Positions 8,683 through 17,216 of a stretch of DNA of 25,885 nucleotides are shown piece by piece. Where the stretch lies: positions 1 through 25,885 of the forward strand of contig JABMMT010000144.1 of the NCBI GenBank assembly GCA_013205155.1, read 5' to 3'. The DNA comes from Betaproteobacteria bacterium (GTDB taxonomy: Bacteria > Pseudomonadota > Gammaproteobacteria > Burkholderiales > Burkholderiaceae). Below the pieces are notes generated by a model. It made no database searches. It saw nothing but the letters and a program-made list of their open reading frames with translations, and was not told where the DNA came from. Both the position numbers and the translations under genes were made by a program. Position 1 is the first letter of the stretch; every line of letters starts with the position of its first letter.

Positions 8683-9956
8683 AGCGATGAAATTTGACTC
8701 CAAACTTTTTTAAAAGCTTTAACAATCAGATGCGCTTCCTCATCATTAAGCTCATGCAGACACATCTCAAATGCCATAAATGACGAGTCGTGCAAATCTT
8801 CCGCAACAGGGCAAATCCCTTTGGCATAGCTCACTTCTCGTCTACAGATATCAGAAGACCAAGGGAACCCGTTTGAACCGTAGGCTATCTTTTTCTGAAA
8901 CATAGGAAGAACATGCAGATTTGAATAACCCTTTGCTAGACCCACTACACCCTCTGATTCCAAAGCAGAACATATTTTATGGCGTGAAACACCAAGGTTA
9001 GCTATATCTAGTATCATAGGGTAGATATAATATGCATGTGAGCAGCCTGGCTTAACCATTGGTAATCGCAATCCTGGCAATTCCCTGAAGCCATTAGTTA
9101 GCTGTTGAGCTGCTTGTTGTCGACCGCCAATAAAACCATCAAGTTTACGTAACTGTTCAATGCCAATTGCAGATTCAATTTCTCCTAAACGAAAATTATA
9201 CCCAATCATATTTGCCAAGTTGTCAACACCTTTAGCAGCCACAACGGCTTCAGCGTGATTGCGAATCAGTAGCAGCCGCTCATAAATGTATGAATCATTC
9301 GTTACTAGAATGCCGCCCTCACCAGTATGAATATGTTTATGATAATTTAAACTATATCCACCTACATCAGCAAAGGTGCCCGTCATACGACCATTACAAA
9401 ATACCCCCGGGGATTGGGCAGAGTCAGTAATAACCTTAAGCTTATGCCGCTTAGCTATCTCCATCAACGTTTCAATATCACAAGAGTGGCCAAAAATGTC
9501 CACCGCCATAATCGCCCTGGTAAAAGGAGTTATGTTATCTTCAACAGATTTAGGATCAAGATTAAATGTTTCTGGCTCAATATCAGCAAATACTGGAATT
9601 GCATTCCAATGTAAAATGGCAGTTGCACTTGCACACATAGTCCATGGTGGAACAATTACCTCATCTCCAGGCTCAATACCTATAGCTCCCACCGCGGCAA
9701 TGAGCCCTGATGTCCATGAGTTAACCGTTACGGCATGCTTCACTCCAAAATAAGCTTCACAAGCACGTTCAAATTCCTGTACTTTTGGTCCACCATAGAA
9801 ATCAGGATCCCAGCAGCCAAGAAACTGAGAAAGAACTCCAGATTCAACTACGGACATGGCTGCTTTAACTTCTTCTATACCAATAGAATTGTATCGTTTT
9901 AAAGGCTTGACAATGGTTTTAGGTCCGCCATGAATTGCTAATTTTTCTGTAGACAT
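8679..9956 (-). CDS. DegT/DnrJ/EryC1/StrS family sugar aminotransferase
   Basis: PLP-dependent fold-type I aminotransferase of 425 residues that converts a keto sugar (nucleotide-linked or free) to an amino sugar, normally with Glu as donor. Signature residues are present: the PLP Schiff-base Lys207 in YSLNYHKHIHTGEGG, and Asp178 and Gln181 in ITDSAQSPG. The N-terminal AIHGGPKTI resembles the StsC/scyllo-inosose-aminotransferase branch more than the PseC or ArnB branch, so the substrate may be a ketone produced by the adjacent dehydrogenase. It overlaps that oxidoreductase gene by 19 bases, a pairing (MocA-type dehydrogenase plus DegT) that is also seen in 2,3-diamino-sugar and aminocyclitol pathways. 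The family is certain and the substrate unknown. Confidence 0.9.
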   Translation of the reverse strand: MSTEKLAIHGGPKTIVKPLKRYNSIGIEEVKAAMSVVESGVLSQFLGCWDPDFYGGPKVQEFERACEAYFGVKHAVTVNSWTSGLIAAVGAIGIEPGDEVIVPPWTMCASATAILHWNAIPVFADIEPETFNLDPKSVEDNITPFTRAIMAVDIFGHSCDIETLMEIAKRHKLKVITDSAQSPGVFCNGRMTGTFADVGGYSLNYHKHIHTGEGGILVTNDSYIYERLLLIRNHAEAVVAAKGVDNLANMIGYNFRLGEIESAIGIEQLRKLDGFIGGRQQAAQQLTNGFRELPGLRLPMVKPGCSHAYYIYPMILDIANLGVSRHKICSALESEGVVGLAKGYSNLHVLPMFQKKIAYGSNGFPWSSDICRREVSYAKGICPVAEDLHDSSFMAFEMCLHELNDEEAHLIVKAFKKVWSQISSL

Positions 9957-10924
9957 GATAATCTCTGATTGAATATTTGGTGAATAGATCTAATTGTTGC
10001 TAATGATTCTCTGCCTGTACTTAGAGTAGTTGGCTTATCCTCCAGTGCATTTGCAAGCTGTTCTGCTACATGCCACTGATACCGTACCATTCCGTTAGTA
10101 ATAATTTCTGGATTTGTCTGCAGTTGAACATAGCCAACAAAATTAGGGTCAGCATGAGTTGATTGCCAAGCAACTACCTCTCCACCCTGCTCATACCTCA
10201 ATCTTCCTGACGGGCTCAATAATTCAATTGTATAGTGTGAAAACGATTCTTCCCAGCTGGCAATAAAGAAAGCCTTGCCCCTTTCAAACTCTACTTGCAC
10301 ATCTGGCTCAGGGTCTTGATTGTTCCAAAGCCGACCAGGATCTATAATTTTGGCCTTAATAAAAGATCCCAACCAAAACTCAAGTATGTTAAAAAAATGT
10401 GAGCCATTGTGCAGGAAACCTTTTGAGTACCATACCACTACCTTAATAGGCCCTGTAATTTGACCAGATTCAATTCGAGCTTTAATTTCTATGCAGCCAG
10501 GATCTGCCCTACGCATATAATTAACAAAAAGTTTCACGCCAGCGCTTTCGCAAATCTCTATCATTTCATGTGCATCAGCCAAATCGAAGGCCAATGGTTT
10601 TTCGCAAAGAATAGCCTTAGGGCTTGAATATGCAAGTACCTCCTTTATAGCCATACAATGGTTTGCCGTTGGTGATGCTACAACTACCACGCTTACAGTA
10701 TTTTGCTCTAACGCATCTGCAATACTAAAATAGGCTGGCCGGCGATAATGCTCTTCGAAGAGAATGCGTTGCATTTTCGATGGGTCAACTCCCCCTACAA
10801 GATTAAATGCTGGATGTATCGCCAAGGCTTTGGCATGCGTATACACGACTTTTGCTGAAGGATTGGCAAGGTCATAGCCCATGCCAATTTGACCTAGGCC
10901 AATTATAATACAGTTCTTAGGCAT
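9938..10924 (-). CDS. Gfo/Idh/MocA family oxidoreductase
   Basis: NAD(P)-dependent dehydrogenase of 328 residues that probably oxidises a sugar or cyclitol hydroxyl to a ketone for the partner aminotransferase. The N-terminal Rossmann fold has GLGQIGMGYD (9-18). The diagnostic CEKPLA motif supplies Lys109 of the EKP triad. The second domain contains the conserved HNGSHFFNILEFWLG stretch, in which a His (HFF) takes the usual catalytic-His place. The start at 10924 overlaps the preceding stop by 8 bases. Domain order and length are normal for the family. Confidence 0.88.
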   Translation of the reverse strand: MPKNCIIIGLGQIGMGYDLANPSAKVVYTHAKALAIHPAFNLVGGVDPSKMQRILFEEHYRRPAYFSIADALEQNTVSVVVVASPTANHCMAIKEVLAYSSPKAILCEKPLAFDLADAHEMIEICESAGVKLFVNYMRRADPGCIEIKARIESGQITGPIKVVVWYSKGFLHNGSHFFNILEFWLGSFIKAKIIDPGRLWNNQDPEPDVQVEFERGKAFFIASWEESFSHYTIELLSPSGRLRYEQGGEVVAWQSTHADPNFVGYVQLQTNPEIITNGMVRYQWHVAEQLANALEDKPTTLSTGRESLATIRSIHQIFNQRLSCLQKN

Positions 10925-11840
10925 CTAACGACTCTTGATATTTAGAAACTAACGCCTGCAAATGTTCGATCCCAGCCTGTGGAAGATTGTAACCCTGGCC
11001 ACCTGGTGGGATTGAGCTGATCACACGCTTTTTTGCCAACAACGCCACAACTAACGCCATCGAATTGCATCCAACTACTATATCTGCTTCTACAATTTGC
11101 TGGACAAGTGATTTATCGCTGGTTGTTTCAGCAACTACAGCATATGCCTCTTTAGCCCAATCGTATTTACTCTTGCTTTCTGATGGATGAGGCCGTATTT
11201 TTATGTCGCTAATCGCACGGACTAGGGCATCGGTATTTTCCAGGAAAAAGTGCAATGCATCTTCTTCCGTATAGCCCCAATGCCGCTCGTTGCCGAAAGA
11301 TAGCATGGCATGTTCGCGAATAGGTTCACATACATACAAAATAGAGAATCGACTTGCTAAATTTGCCGGACTGTGAAGTTTATTTAAATCTTCTGTTAAA
11401 TCCTTGAAATAAGGATTTGGTATCAAAACTATTTTGATTGTGGGAAATACTTGCTGCGCAAGTATTTCTGCATCTACATCACCTACCCAAATCTCATCTG
11501 GTTCAATAGTCTTGCCATCTAGCTGAAATCTTTCGGAATAGTTAACCCAATGATCTATAAATGCAATTACTTTTTTGCCAGCAGCTTTGGCTTGGACGAT
11601 AGCTTGCTTCTCTAAGTTTGATTGCCAGCTAGTTCCGCACAATACCAAGGAACATTGGTCAATCGCATCAGCCAAAGAAGTGGTTTGGCAATCCCCCAGC
11701 TTACGCATAAATACATTGACTGCAGGCCCATCTAATACTAAACAGTGTGGCTGTGGATTTTGTCGCAAATAGCTACTCAGAATTTCTGCACCACCTGCAT
11801 CATGGCTAACAACTGCGAGCATACTGTGAGTGATACTCAA
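10917..11840 (-). CDS. GT-B-like putative glycosyltransferase
   Basis: Protein of 307 residues that I cannot assign to a named GT family. It has two Rossmann-like halves. The first opens with VVSHDAGGAEILSSYL and contains LVLCGTSW and VIAFIDHWVNY. The second contains ILYVCEPIREH, IKIRPHPSES and VVGCNSMALVVALLAKKRVI, a pattern typical of GT-B and polysialyltransferase-like enzymes (an HP motif, then an S-x-x-L-x-x-A-L-L helix). The start is probably TTG at 11840: it overlaps the SpsF stop (TTGA) and has a good ribosome site, GGAAGGG, about 7 bases ahead. The alternative ATG at 11822 has no ribosome site. Placed between a cytidylyltransferase and a dehydrogenase, it may transfer the sugar those enzymes make. 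Confidence 0.55.
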   Translation of the reverse strand: MSITHSMLAVVSHDAGGAEILSSYLRQNPQPHCLVLDGPAVNVFMRKLGDCQTTSLADAIDQCSLVLCGTSWQSNLEKQAIVQAKAAGKKVIAFIDHWVNYSERFQLDGKTIEPDEIWVGDVDAEILAQQVFPTIKIVLIPNPYFKDLTEDLNKLHSPANLASRFSILYVCEPIREHAMLSFGNERHWGYTEEDALHFFLENTDALVRAISDIKIRPHPSESKSKYDWAKEAYAVVAETTSDKSLVQQIVEADIVVGCNSMALVVALLAKKRVISSIPPGGQGYNLPQAGIEHLQALVSKYQESLDA

Positions 11841-12574
11841 GTGTCACCCTTCCGCACTACTTCTCTATTAATGGCGACCCACTCTGGCCTTTCGCGAAGC
11901 AAGGCAATGACATCTCGACACCCAAATAGAGGATTAGTCGGTTGAAAATACTCAATAATTTTTTTGAGTATTTCATAATCTCTTGGTTCATCTAGCGTCA
12001 GGCCAAGGCCTGGCCAATGCGTTTCAGGTGGGGAAACTAAATTCAGCTTAGAAAAAAGTTCGGGATGATTGCGAATGTGCAATGTGACGTGCTCGTGATC
12101 CAACTGATCTTCAGTCATTGCTGCAGAATGCTTAAGAGTGGCCAGCTTGAAAACTTGCGTATCCATGCCATCCGGGTAACTGCGAATATGACTATTGCTC
12201 ACATAATCGATTTGATTTGAGATGAAGATACGAATTACCTGCTCAACCAGCTGAGGATCTATAATTGGACAGTCTCCAGTGATTTCAACAACAATATCTG
12301 CTTCAGCAGATTCTGCTGCACAGATGACCCTCTGCATTACATCACTTTCGCTTCCCCGGTAACAACCGATATTCATTCTTTTGGCAAATTCTTCCAGCTG
12401 GTCGTCGGTTTCATTTATTGTTGTGGCAAGTACAATTTTACTAAGTGATTGAACGGTTTTAAGCCTATTAACCAAATGTTCAAGCATAGGCTTCCCAGCT
12501 GCTTGCATTAAAACCTTGTTCGGCAAACGACTTGATGTCATCCGGGCCTCAATAGTTGCAACTATTCTCATCAC
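11837..12574 (-). CDS. spsF: SpsF-family cytidylyltransferase
   Basis: Nucleotidyltransferase of 245 residues of the SpsF/CMP-Kdo-synthetase-like group, expected to form a CMP- or CDP-activated sugar from CTP. The N-terminal nucleotide loop EARMTSSRLPNKVL (9-22) with the R-x(5-6)-K pattern and the metal-site segment ITGDCPIIDP (98-107) are both intact. It is the first intact gene of the seven-gene block ending at 5484 and is 18 bases from the pseI relic upstream. It is a second copy of the domain found at the N-terminus of the fusion protein at 13030-15117, but clearly diverged from it, so the locus encodes two activation enzymes and perhaps two activated sugars. Confidence 0.85.
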   Translation of the reverse strand: MMRIVATIEARMTSSRLPNKVLMQAAGKPMLEHLVNRLKTVQSLSKIVLATTINETDDQLEEFAKRMNIGCYRGSESDVMQRVICAAESAEADIVVEITGDCPIIDPQLVEQVIRIFISNQIDYVSNSHIRSYPDGMDTQVFKLATLKHSAAMTEDQLDHEHVTLHIRNHPELFSKLNLVSPPETHWPGLGLTLDEPRDYEILKKIIEYFQPTNPLFGCRDVIALLRERPEWVAINREVVRKGDT

Positions 12575-12592
12575 AATTCAACCATTGAACTG

Positions 12593-12948
12593 CTAAAAAA
12601 TCCAAATTCTAGGGATGTGGCAAAATAGATCACGCAACATCCTATTCTCAAGAATAATATTAAGGCACCTAGAATGCAGTCTCATAATAAGACGAATTGC
12701 ACACAAACTCATGCTGGTCAATACATCACGTGCTTTCATTTGTTTTGCCACATAAATCGGCCGCCTAAACACCAAGTTCTTCTGCTCAGCCTCCGTTGGG
12801 CGATTCCGCACCACTCCCAATTCCTGCCAATCCAGCTTAGTTTCCAGCACCAGGCCTGAGAGTTCCGATGGCTCCAGCGAAAAGGCACTCTCGACCCCAC
12901 CATTATCTCGAGACAGTTGAAGTGCTTCTTCACTACGGAAGCGCCGAG
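12593..12948 (-). pseudogene. pseI: 3' remnant of pseI (pseudaminic acid synthase)
   Basis: What remains of a NeuB/PseI-family gene is its C-terminal third. In the frame of the upstream PIG-L start one reads ALGASVVKKHFN, matching the ALGA-x-VIEKHFT strand of the TIM barrel. After a frameshift near 12915 it continues LSRDNGGVESAFSLEPSEL and then GPT-EAEQKN-like RPTEAEQKNLVFRRPIYVAK, which is the barrel end and the start of the SAF (antifreeze-like) domain typical of PseI. The SAF domain is kept in length but eroded: KARDVLTSMSLCAIR stands where intact proteins have KAGDVLT-x-ENLRAIR, and the end reads FCHIPRIWIF in place of the usual GTPLSWDLI. The N-terminal two thirds of the gene are missing. 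Confidence 0.8.
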
Positions 12949-13020
12949 GGCGATGGTGCCGCCACAGCCGAGTACTTCGTCGTCGGAGTGGGCGGCAATA
13001 ACAAATACAGAATTAGTCAT
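12946..13020 (-). pseudogene. 5' fragment of a PIG-L (LmbE-like) deacetylase gene
   Basis: ATG 13020 opens MTNSVFVIAAHSDDEVLGCG followed by GTIA, the zinc-site strand of PIG-L deacetylases (AHxDDE motif), which remove N-acetyl groups from sugars. After about 24 codons the frame passes directly into a pseI-derived sequence, so the remaining 90% of the deacetylase is gone. It begins 9 bases after the fusion gene and was presumably the next gene of the same operon. A deletion from inside this gene to inside pseI would produce the observed junction at the shared Ala (GTIA/ALGA). Confidence 0.78.
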
Positions 13021-13029
13021 GAATTGCGC

Positions 13030-15117
13030 TTAATTAAGGCGCTTAAACCCGCCATGACATACAGGGCCTTCCATTAATTCATCAACTGGTCGGCCAGCCT
13101 CACATTCAGCAATCAAGGAAAACACATCATCAATTTGTTCCAAGTAAGGGTTAATCATGTCGGGGGTATGGGCCAGGCTCACATAACAGCTAGTTGAAGC
13201 AAGGTAGCCACGTTTCAACATTTCCTGAGTTATAAGAGTTTTGTATTCGAGCGCTTTGGGGCTCTGGAAGGCAAAGCCAGTAAGTGCTGGCAAACCGTTA
13301 TTGCTGATGACAAGACCATGGCAATCGGCTAGATCCTGCCAGCTCTTGCGCAGTTGAAGGCCGGTAGCTGTAATCACTTCCCAACTGTGCTCACGCTCCA
13401 TAACCTCAAGGGTTTTGAGAGCAGCGGTGGGGCCGATGCGTTCTGTCCAAAAGGTACTACTGATGAAAGTGCTCTGGGCTGCCTCCATCACAGCGCGCCG
13501 GCCAATGATTGCCGTAATGGCATAGCCGTTACCAAGGGCCTTGCCAAACATCGCCATGTCAGGCTCCACTCCGTATTTCAGGTGCAAACCACCGAAGGTC
13601 TCTCGGAAACCTGAGGTGCACTCATCAAAAATCAACACAATTCCGAGGCGGCTGCATAGCTCACGCACGCCCTCCAGAAATCCCTGTTCTGGGGGTTCCG
13701 AGCGCTGCACCTCCATCTTCACGGCGGCAAGCTGATGGCTGGCGGCAATGCTCTCCAGCTGATCCAATCTGTTGAAACTGAAGGGCCGAACCGTGCCCGC
13801 CAGGGCCCGCGGCACGCCATTGGGCTCGAGGCCTGGCAGGAGATGCTCCTCTAGCCCTGAATCGTTATGCAGGTTTGTGGCGAGATACCAGTCGTGCCAT
13901 CCGTGGTAACCGCAGATCGCCACCGTGTCACGCCCCGTAGCAGCACGGGCAATGCGGATGGCGATGGCATTGGCCTCACCACCACTACGGGCGAAGCGGG
14001 CCATCTCAGCCCAAGGATGCATGGCCACCAGCCGCTCCGCCAGCCACACCTCCTCTGGGCAGTTGAGAGTGCTCATGTTGCCTGCGTCCACCGTGGCCGC
14101 CACGGCCGCGTCCACCTCGGGATGGCCGTAGCCGAGCAGGTTGGTGCCGATCCCCATGATGCTCATGTCGATCAGCTCGCGGCCGTCGAGATCCCAGACC
14201 CGGCAACCCTTGGCCCTTGAGAAATAGGCCGGCCATTGCTCCGGCAGGAACATCTCCGCTTGTTTTGAGAGCAGCATGTTGCCGCCAGGGATCACCCGTT
14301 TGGCCCGGCGCCATAGCTTCTGGCCTTCGCCCATCCGTACCACTGGCGCAGCTTGTGCCTTGTCTTCTTCTAGTGACTTGAGATATCCCTCATTGCGCAC
14401 TGTGGACAGGTTGCACGCCGCTATCTCCGGATGCTGGTCGAGATAGGTCACCACTGCATCGACTCCGAAATCAGGATCCTGTGGCTCAAGAGCTGTCACA
14501 ATGGCACGCACAACCTCCAAATCAACAGGATCATCAACTGTGACGCGATAGTACGAACGAATGGGCTGATGCTGAAAATGGCCCCAGCGCAATCCCGCAC
14601 TTTCACTACGAAACCAGGGGGTGACATGTTCTCGCTCCGAGGGAAGCTTTGCTTCGCGGGCTGCGCGCTCCAAAAGGTCGGCTCTGAAAACCTCGGCATC
14701 GAATCCATCTGGCACACTTAGTTTGTCTTCAAGGGCACAGTTTGATAGATAGTCCCAGTTTCCTTCATGAAATGCATACACAAGCTCGTCGATAAGATTG
14801 GGGTCTGTGAGAGGACAATCTCCAGTTAAACGGACGATTGCGCCGGCATGTTCATCGGCAGCGCAAGCACGAAAGCGCTCTAGAACATCGCTCAGGCTTC
14901 CACGAAAAACTGGAAACCCAGCAGCTCTTACGGTGCAATCAAGGATGTCGTCGTCTGCATTCGTGGAGGTCGCAAGGATAATCTCATCAATCCTCATACA
15001 GCGCTTAATGCGCTCAAGCTGATAGATGATCATAGGTTTATCGGTAAGTGGGACCAGCACCTTTCCAGGAAAGCGTGACGAAGAAGTACGAGCTTGCACA
15101 ATGGCAACAATTCTCAT
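13030..15117 (-). CDS. SpsF-type cytidylyltransferase fused to class III (GSAM-like) aminotransferase
   Basis: One uninterrupted frame of 695 residues. Residues 1 to about 245 are an SpsF-like cytidylyltransferase: nucleotide loop QARTSSSRFPGKVL (8-21) and LTGDCPLTDP (97-106). After a short linker (about 246-262), residues 263-695 form a class III, fold-type I aminotransferase close to glutamate-1-semialdehyde aminomutase. Its landmarks are VIPGGNMLLS (275-284), RSGGEANAIAIR (377-388), YHGWHDW (404-410), the cofactor Asp498 in FDECTSGFRE and the PLP Lys526 in FGKALGNGY. All catalytic residues are intact, so both halves should work. The protein probably aminates (or isomerises) a keto or aldehyde sugar and activates it with CTP, near the nonulosonate synthase at 22062. 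GC content is higher than in the flanking methyltransferase relics. The substrate is unknown, and it is not the tetrapyrrole enzyme because of the fusion and the setting. Confidence 0.87.
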   Translation of the reverse strand: MRIVAIVQARTSSSRFPGKVLVPLTDKPMIIYQLERIKRCMRIDEIILATSTNADDDILDCTVRAAGFPVFRGSLSDVLERFRACAADEHAGAIVRLTGDCPLTDPNLIDELVYAFHEGNWDYLSNCALEDKLSVPDGFDAEVFRADLLERAAREAKLPSEREHVTPWFRSESAGLRWGHFQHQPIRSYYRVTVDDPVDLEVVRAIVTALEPQDPDFGVDAVVTYLDQHPEIAACNLSTVRNEGYLKSLEEDKAQAAPVVRMGEGQKLWRRAKRVIPGGNMLLSKQAEMFLPEQWPAYFSRAKGCRVWDLDGRELIDMSIMGIGTNLLGYGHPEVDAAVAATVDAGNMSTLNCPEEVWLAERLVAMHPWAEMARFARSGGEANAIAIRIARAATGRDTVAICGYHGWHDWYLATNLHNDSGLEEHLLPGLEPNGVPRALAGTVRPFSFNRLDQLESIAASHQLAAVKMEVQRSEPPEQGFLEGVRELCSRLGIVLIFDECTSGFRETFGGLHLKYGVEPDMAMFGKALGNGYAITAIIGRRAVMEAAQSTFISSTFWTERIGPTAALKTLEVMEREHSWEVITATGLQLRKSWQDLADCHGLVISNNGLPALTGFAFQSPKALEYKTLITQEMLKRGYLASTSCYVSLAHTPDMINPYLEQIDDVFSLIAECEAGRPVDELMEGPVCHGGFKRLN

Positions 15118-15190
15118 TATCAGAAACTTGTTTAAATCGATTGCCGCAAAAAGAGCTTGCAGAAGAGAATACGCCGATGCAGAAATTTGC

Positions 15191-16042
15191 CTATTCTCCT
15201 AAAAAGTCGCTTCTCTCGAGAAGAGGAAGACATTCATAGTCTTTACAAAAGAGAACCATTTTCCTGCAATCCCAATCAACAGAATTGCCAGCGAAAGGCT
15301 TCATGTCTTCTTCTGTGATACAGACAACATCATCTGACCCCATCCTCCACCGCGAAGAAGCAATTGTTTTGATTATACCAGTAAACAGGATTACCGCCTC
15401 AAAGTCATGTTTAAATGTAAATAGTCTTTATTATGTAAATACGGTGCCCTGTAAGCGCAATAGGGGACAAAATCCATAATCAACAAATAAGAGCTTGCAA
15501 CTCTAACAATATCTCCCAATGATTGCAGATACTCTTCTCTGCCAATCCAGTGAAGCACAGACCAAGCAGTTACAAGATCAAAGCTATTGCTAGGGAAGGG
15601 AAGTTAATGAGCCAATCCCTGAGCAAAGTTTGCAGATAAGCTATCCCTATATTTACTTTTTAAAAGTTTAATACCTTCTGAGGAAGGCTCGAGGCCCACT
15701 CCATAACTACCGCTAAAATACTCAACCATTGCCTTAAGCCATTGGCCGCCACCACATCCTACATCAAGAATCTTGGCGGGAGATACATTCTCTGGCAAAG
15801 TAGCAACAAAATGCTCAAATGCTTTAGATACTTCCGAGGGTCCAATAGTCGATTTGATATATCCTCAGTGACTCGTCATCCCATGCATGTGTTTGGCTTA
15901 AGGGAGCAAAAGCAAAGTATTTCATAATTTTCATTAGAGAATAAACAATGCTAACAGTAATTTTGGAATTGATAAGTAGCTGCGACGAAATTTCAATGCT
16001 CTTTGTGAGAAAATGGGATTCAGCGGCTTTCTTGGCAAGCAC
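15191..16042 (-). pseudogene. class I SAM methyltransferase, broken
   Basis: A methyltransferase gene lying across three frames. The 5' part (from 16042) ends APLSQTHAWDDESLRIYQID-like and TLG. After a shift near 15845 the text resumes PSEVSKAFEHFVATLPENV and then the cofactor motif ILDVGCGGGQWLKAM, with YGVGLEPSSEG as motif II. An in-frame TAA (15606-15604) follows LAH. The same frame then continues LPFPSNSFDLVTAWSVLHWI, which is motif IV. A second shift near 15415 leads to FKHDFEAVILFTGIIK and a tail ending at the TAG of 15193-15191. Total length would be about 280 residues. Two frameshifts plus a stop make function impossible, although every segment is still easily read, so decay is recent. 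Confidence 0.8.
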
Positions 16043-16155
16043 AATGTGGAACGCGATTGGAATAGCGCTGAAGTTCTATGATGTTAATTTACAAATAAGA
16101 CTTACAGACCCCGTAGTTATAGCCAGGTGAATTGCCAAGCAGTCTTTTGCGGCAA

Positions 16156-16986
16156 CTAATCACGTGGAAACAAATACATTTTATTCAAGACATGAGTGCT
16201 AGACGGGATAAGTTCATGACAGAATACATCAGATATACTGAATCCCTTTATTGCAAAGTAATTGCAATAATCAAAGGAAGAATCCATTTGCGGCGTGTAG
16301 AATCTCAACGATTCCAAGCCAAATGGTGTTATTCTATACATCTTGAAGCCTAATTCGTCAAGCATATGAAAAGCATCTTTGAGCTTGCCCACTCCCTCCC
16401 AGGCGCTGGAATATTCAAACATGAGAAATATAGTAGATATTTTTTTAAGCAAAGAGGAAGCACCTAAAAGAATCGGAAACTCTGCGCCTTCGGCGTCAAT
16501 TTTTATCATGCAAGCCTTGACTAAGTTATACTCAATTAAATTGATATAATTATCAAGAATATCAATCTCGACATTGATTCGCTTTACGTTTTTCGTGAAG
16601 TGGGGCATCATATCAATGATGTCTAGCAAGCTCGAGGTTGTGCTATCCTCGTATACATTAAAATTACCCACTCCTTTACTGTTACTTAGCGCGCATTGAA
16701 CGAGTTGCCCTCTAGTAATTTTTGCCAACAAATCTTTACGTAGATAGGGATTGGGCTCGAAGGCAACTATGTAATGCCCGAGCGATTTAGCCAATAACCT
16801 ATCAATAAAAATACCAAAATTAGATCCTATATCAACAAATAGATCAAAGTGAGGGGCAAAGGCATCAAGCGCAAAAAACTCTCCATTCTTATTACAGTCC
16901 CCCTCGTTATACCCATTAACAGCCATCCACTCAACATGTTCAGCACGCAAATTTTTGAAGACCTGAAAATCCATTTTTTCACTCAT
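16156..16986 (-). CDS. FkbM family methyltransferase
   Basis: SAM-dependent O-methyltransferase of 276 residues, expected to methylate a sugar hydroxyl. The FkbM pattern is complete: FVDIGSNFG (50-58) for SAM binding, FEPNP (76-80), the acidic strand end ALSNSKG, and the KIDAEGAE motif (162-169) characteristic of the family. The start at 16986 (MSEKMDF) has no strong ribosome site. It stands alone between two dead methyltransferase genes and is much more AT-rich than the fusion gene downstream, which suggests a separately acquired segment. The target hydroxyl cannot be predicted. Confidence 0.85.
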   Translation of the reverse strand: MSEKMDFQVFKNLRAEHVEWMAVNGYNEGDCNKNGEFFALDAFAPHFDLFVDIGSNFGIFIDRLLAKSLGHYIVAFEPNPYLRKDLLAKITRGQLVQCALSNSKGVGNFNVYEDSTTSSLLDIIDMMPHFTKNVKRINVEIDILDNYINLIEYNLVKACMIKIDAEGAEFPILLGASSLLKKISTIFLMFEYSSAWEGVGKLKDAFHMLDELGFKMYRITPFGLESLRFYTPQMDSSFDYCNYFAIKGFSISDVFCHELIPSSTHVLNKMYLFPRD

Positions 16987-17216
16987 TACAAAGTTTTTAA
17001 ATCAGTAGCTTGAGCACTTTGAGCAGGGAGCGCTCTTGATTAGGCACTAAGATCTTATCACGATACTTTCAGACTTTCCATCACCACAACATTAAATGGG
17101 AACACACGTGAAGCTGATGTACTGACTAGATAAAGGTCAACTTATGGTTTTGGGGCTGAGGAATTTAGAAAGAATGCAATAATAGGAATTATTAAGTGAG
17201 AAGAGATGCTCGAATT

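Noticed and set aside
9376..9753. 125-codon plus-strand frame
   Set aside because: Shadow of the DegT aminotransferase gene, whose catalytic residues are encoded on the other strand in the same bases.
13867..14314. Several 70-117-codon frames on both strands
   Set aside because: Lie inside the GC-rich fusion gene; long shadow frames are expected there and none has a family motif.
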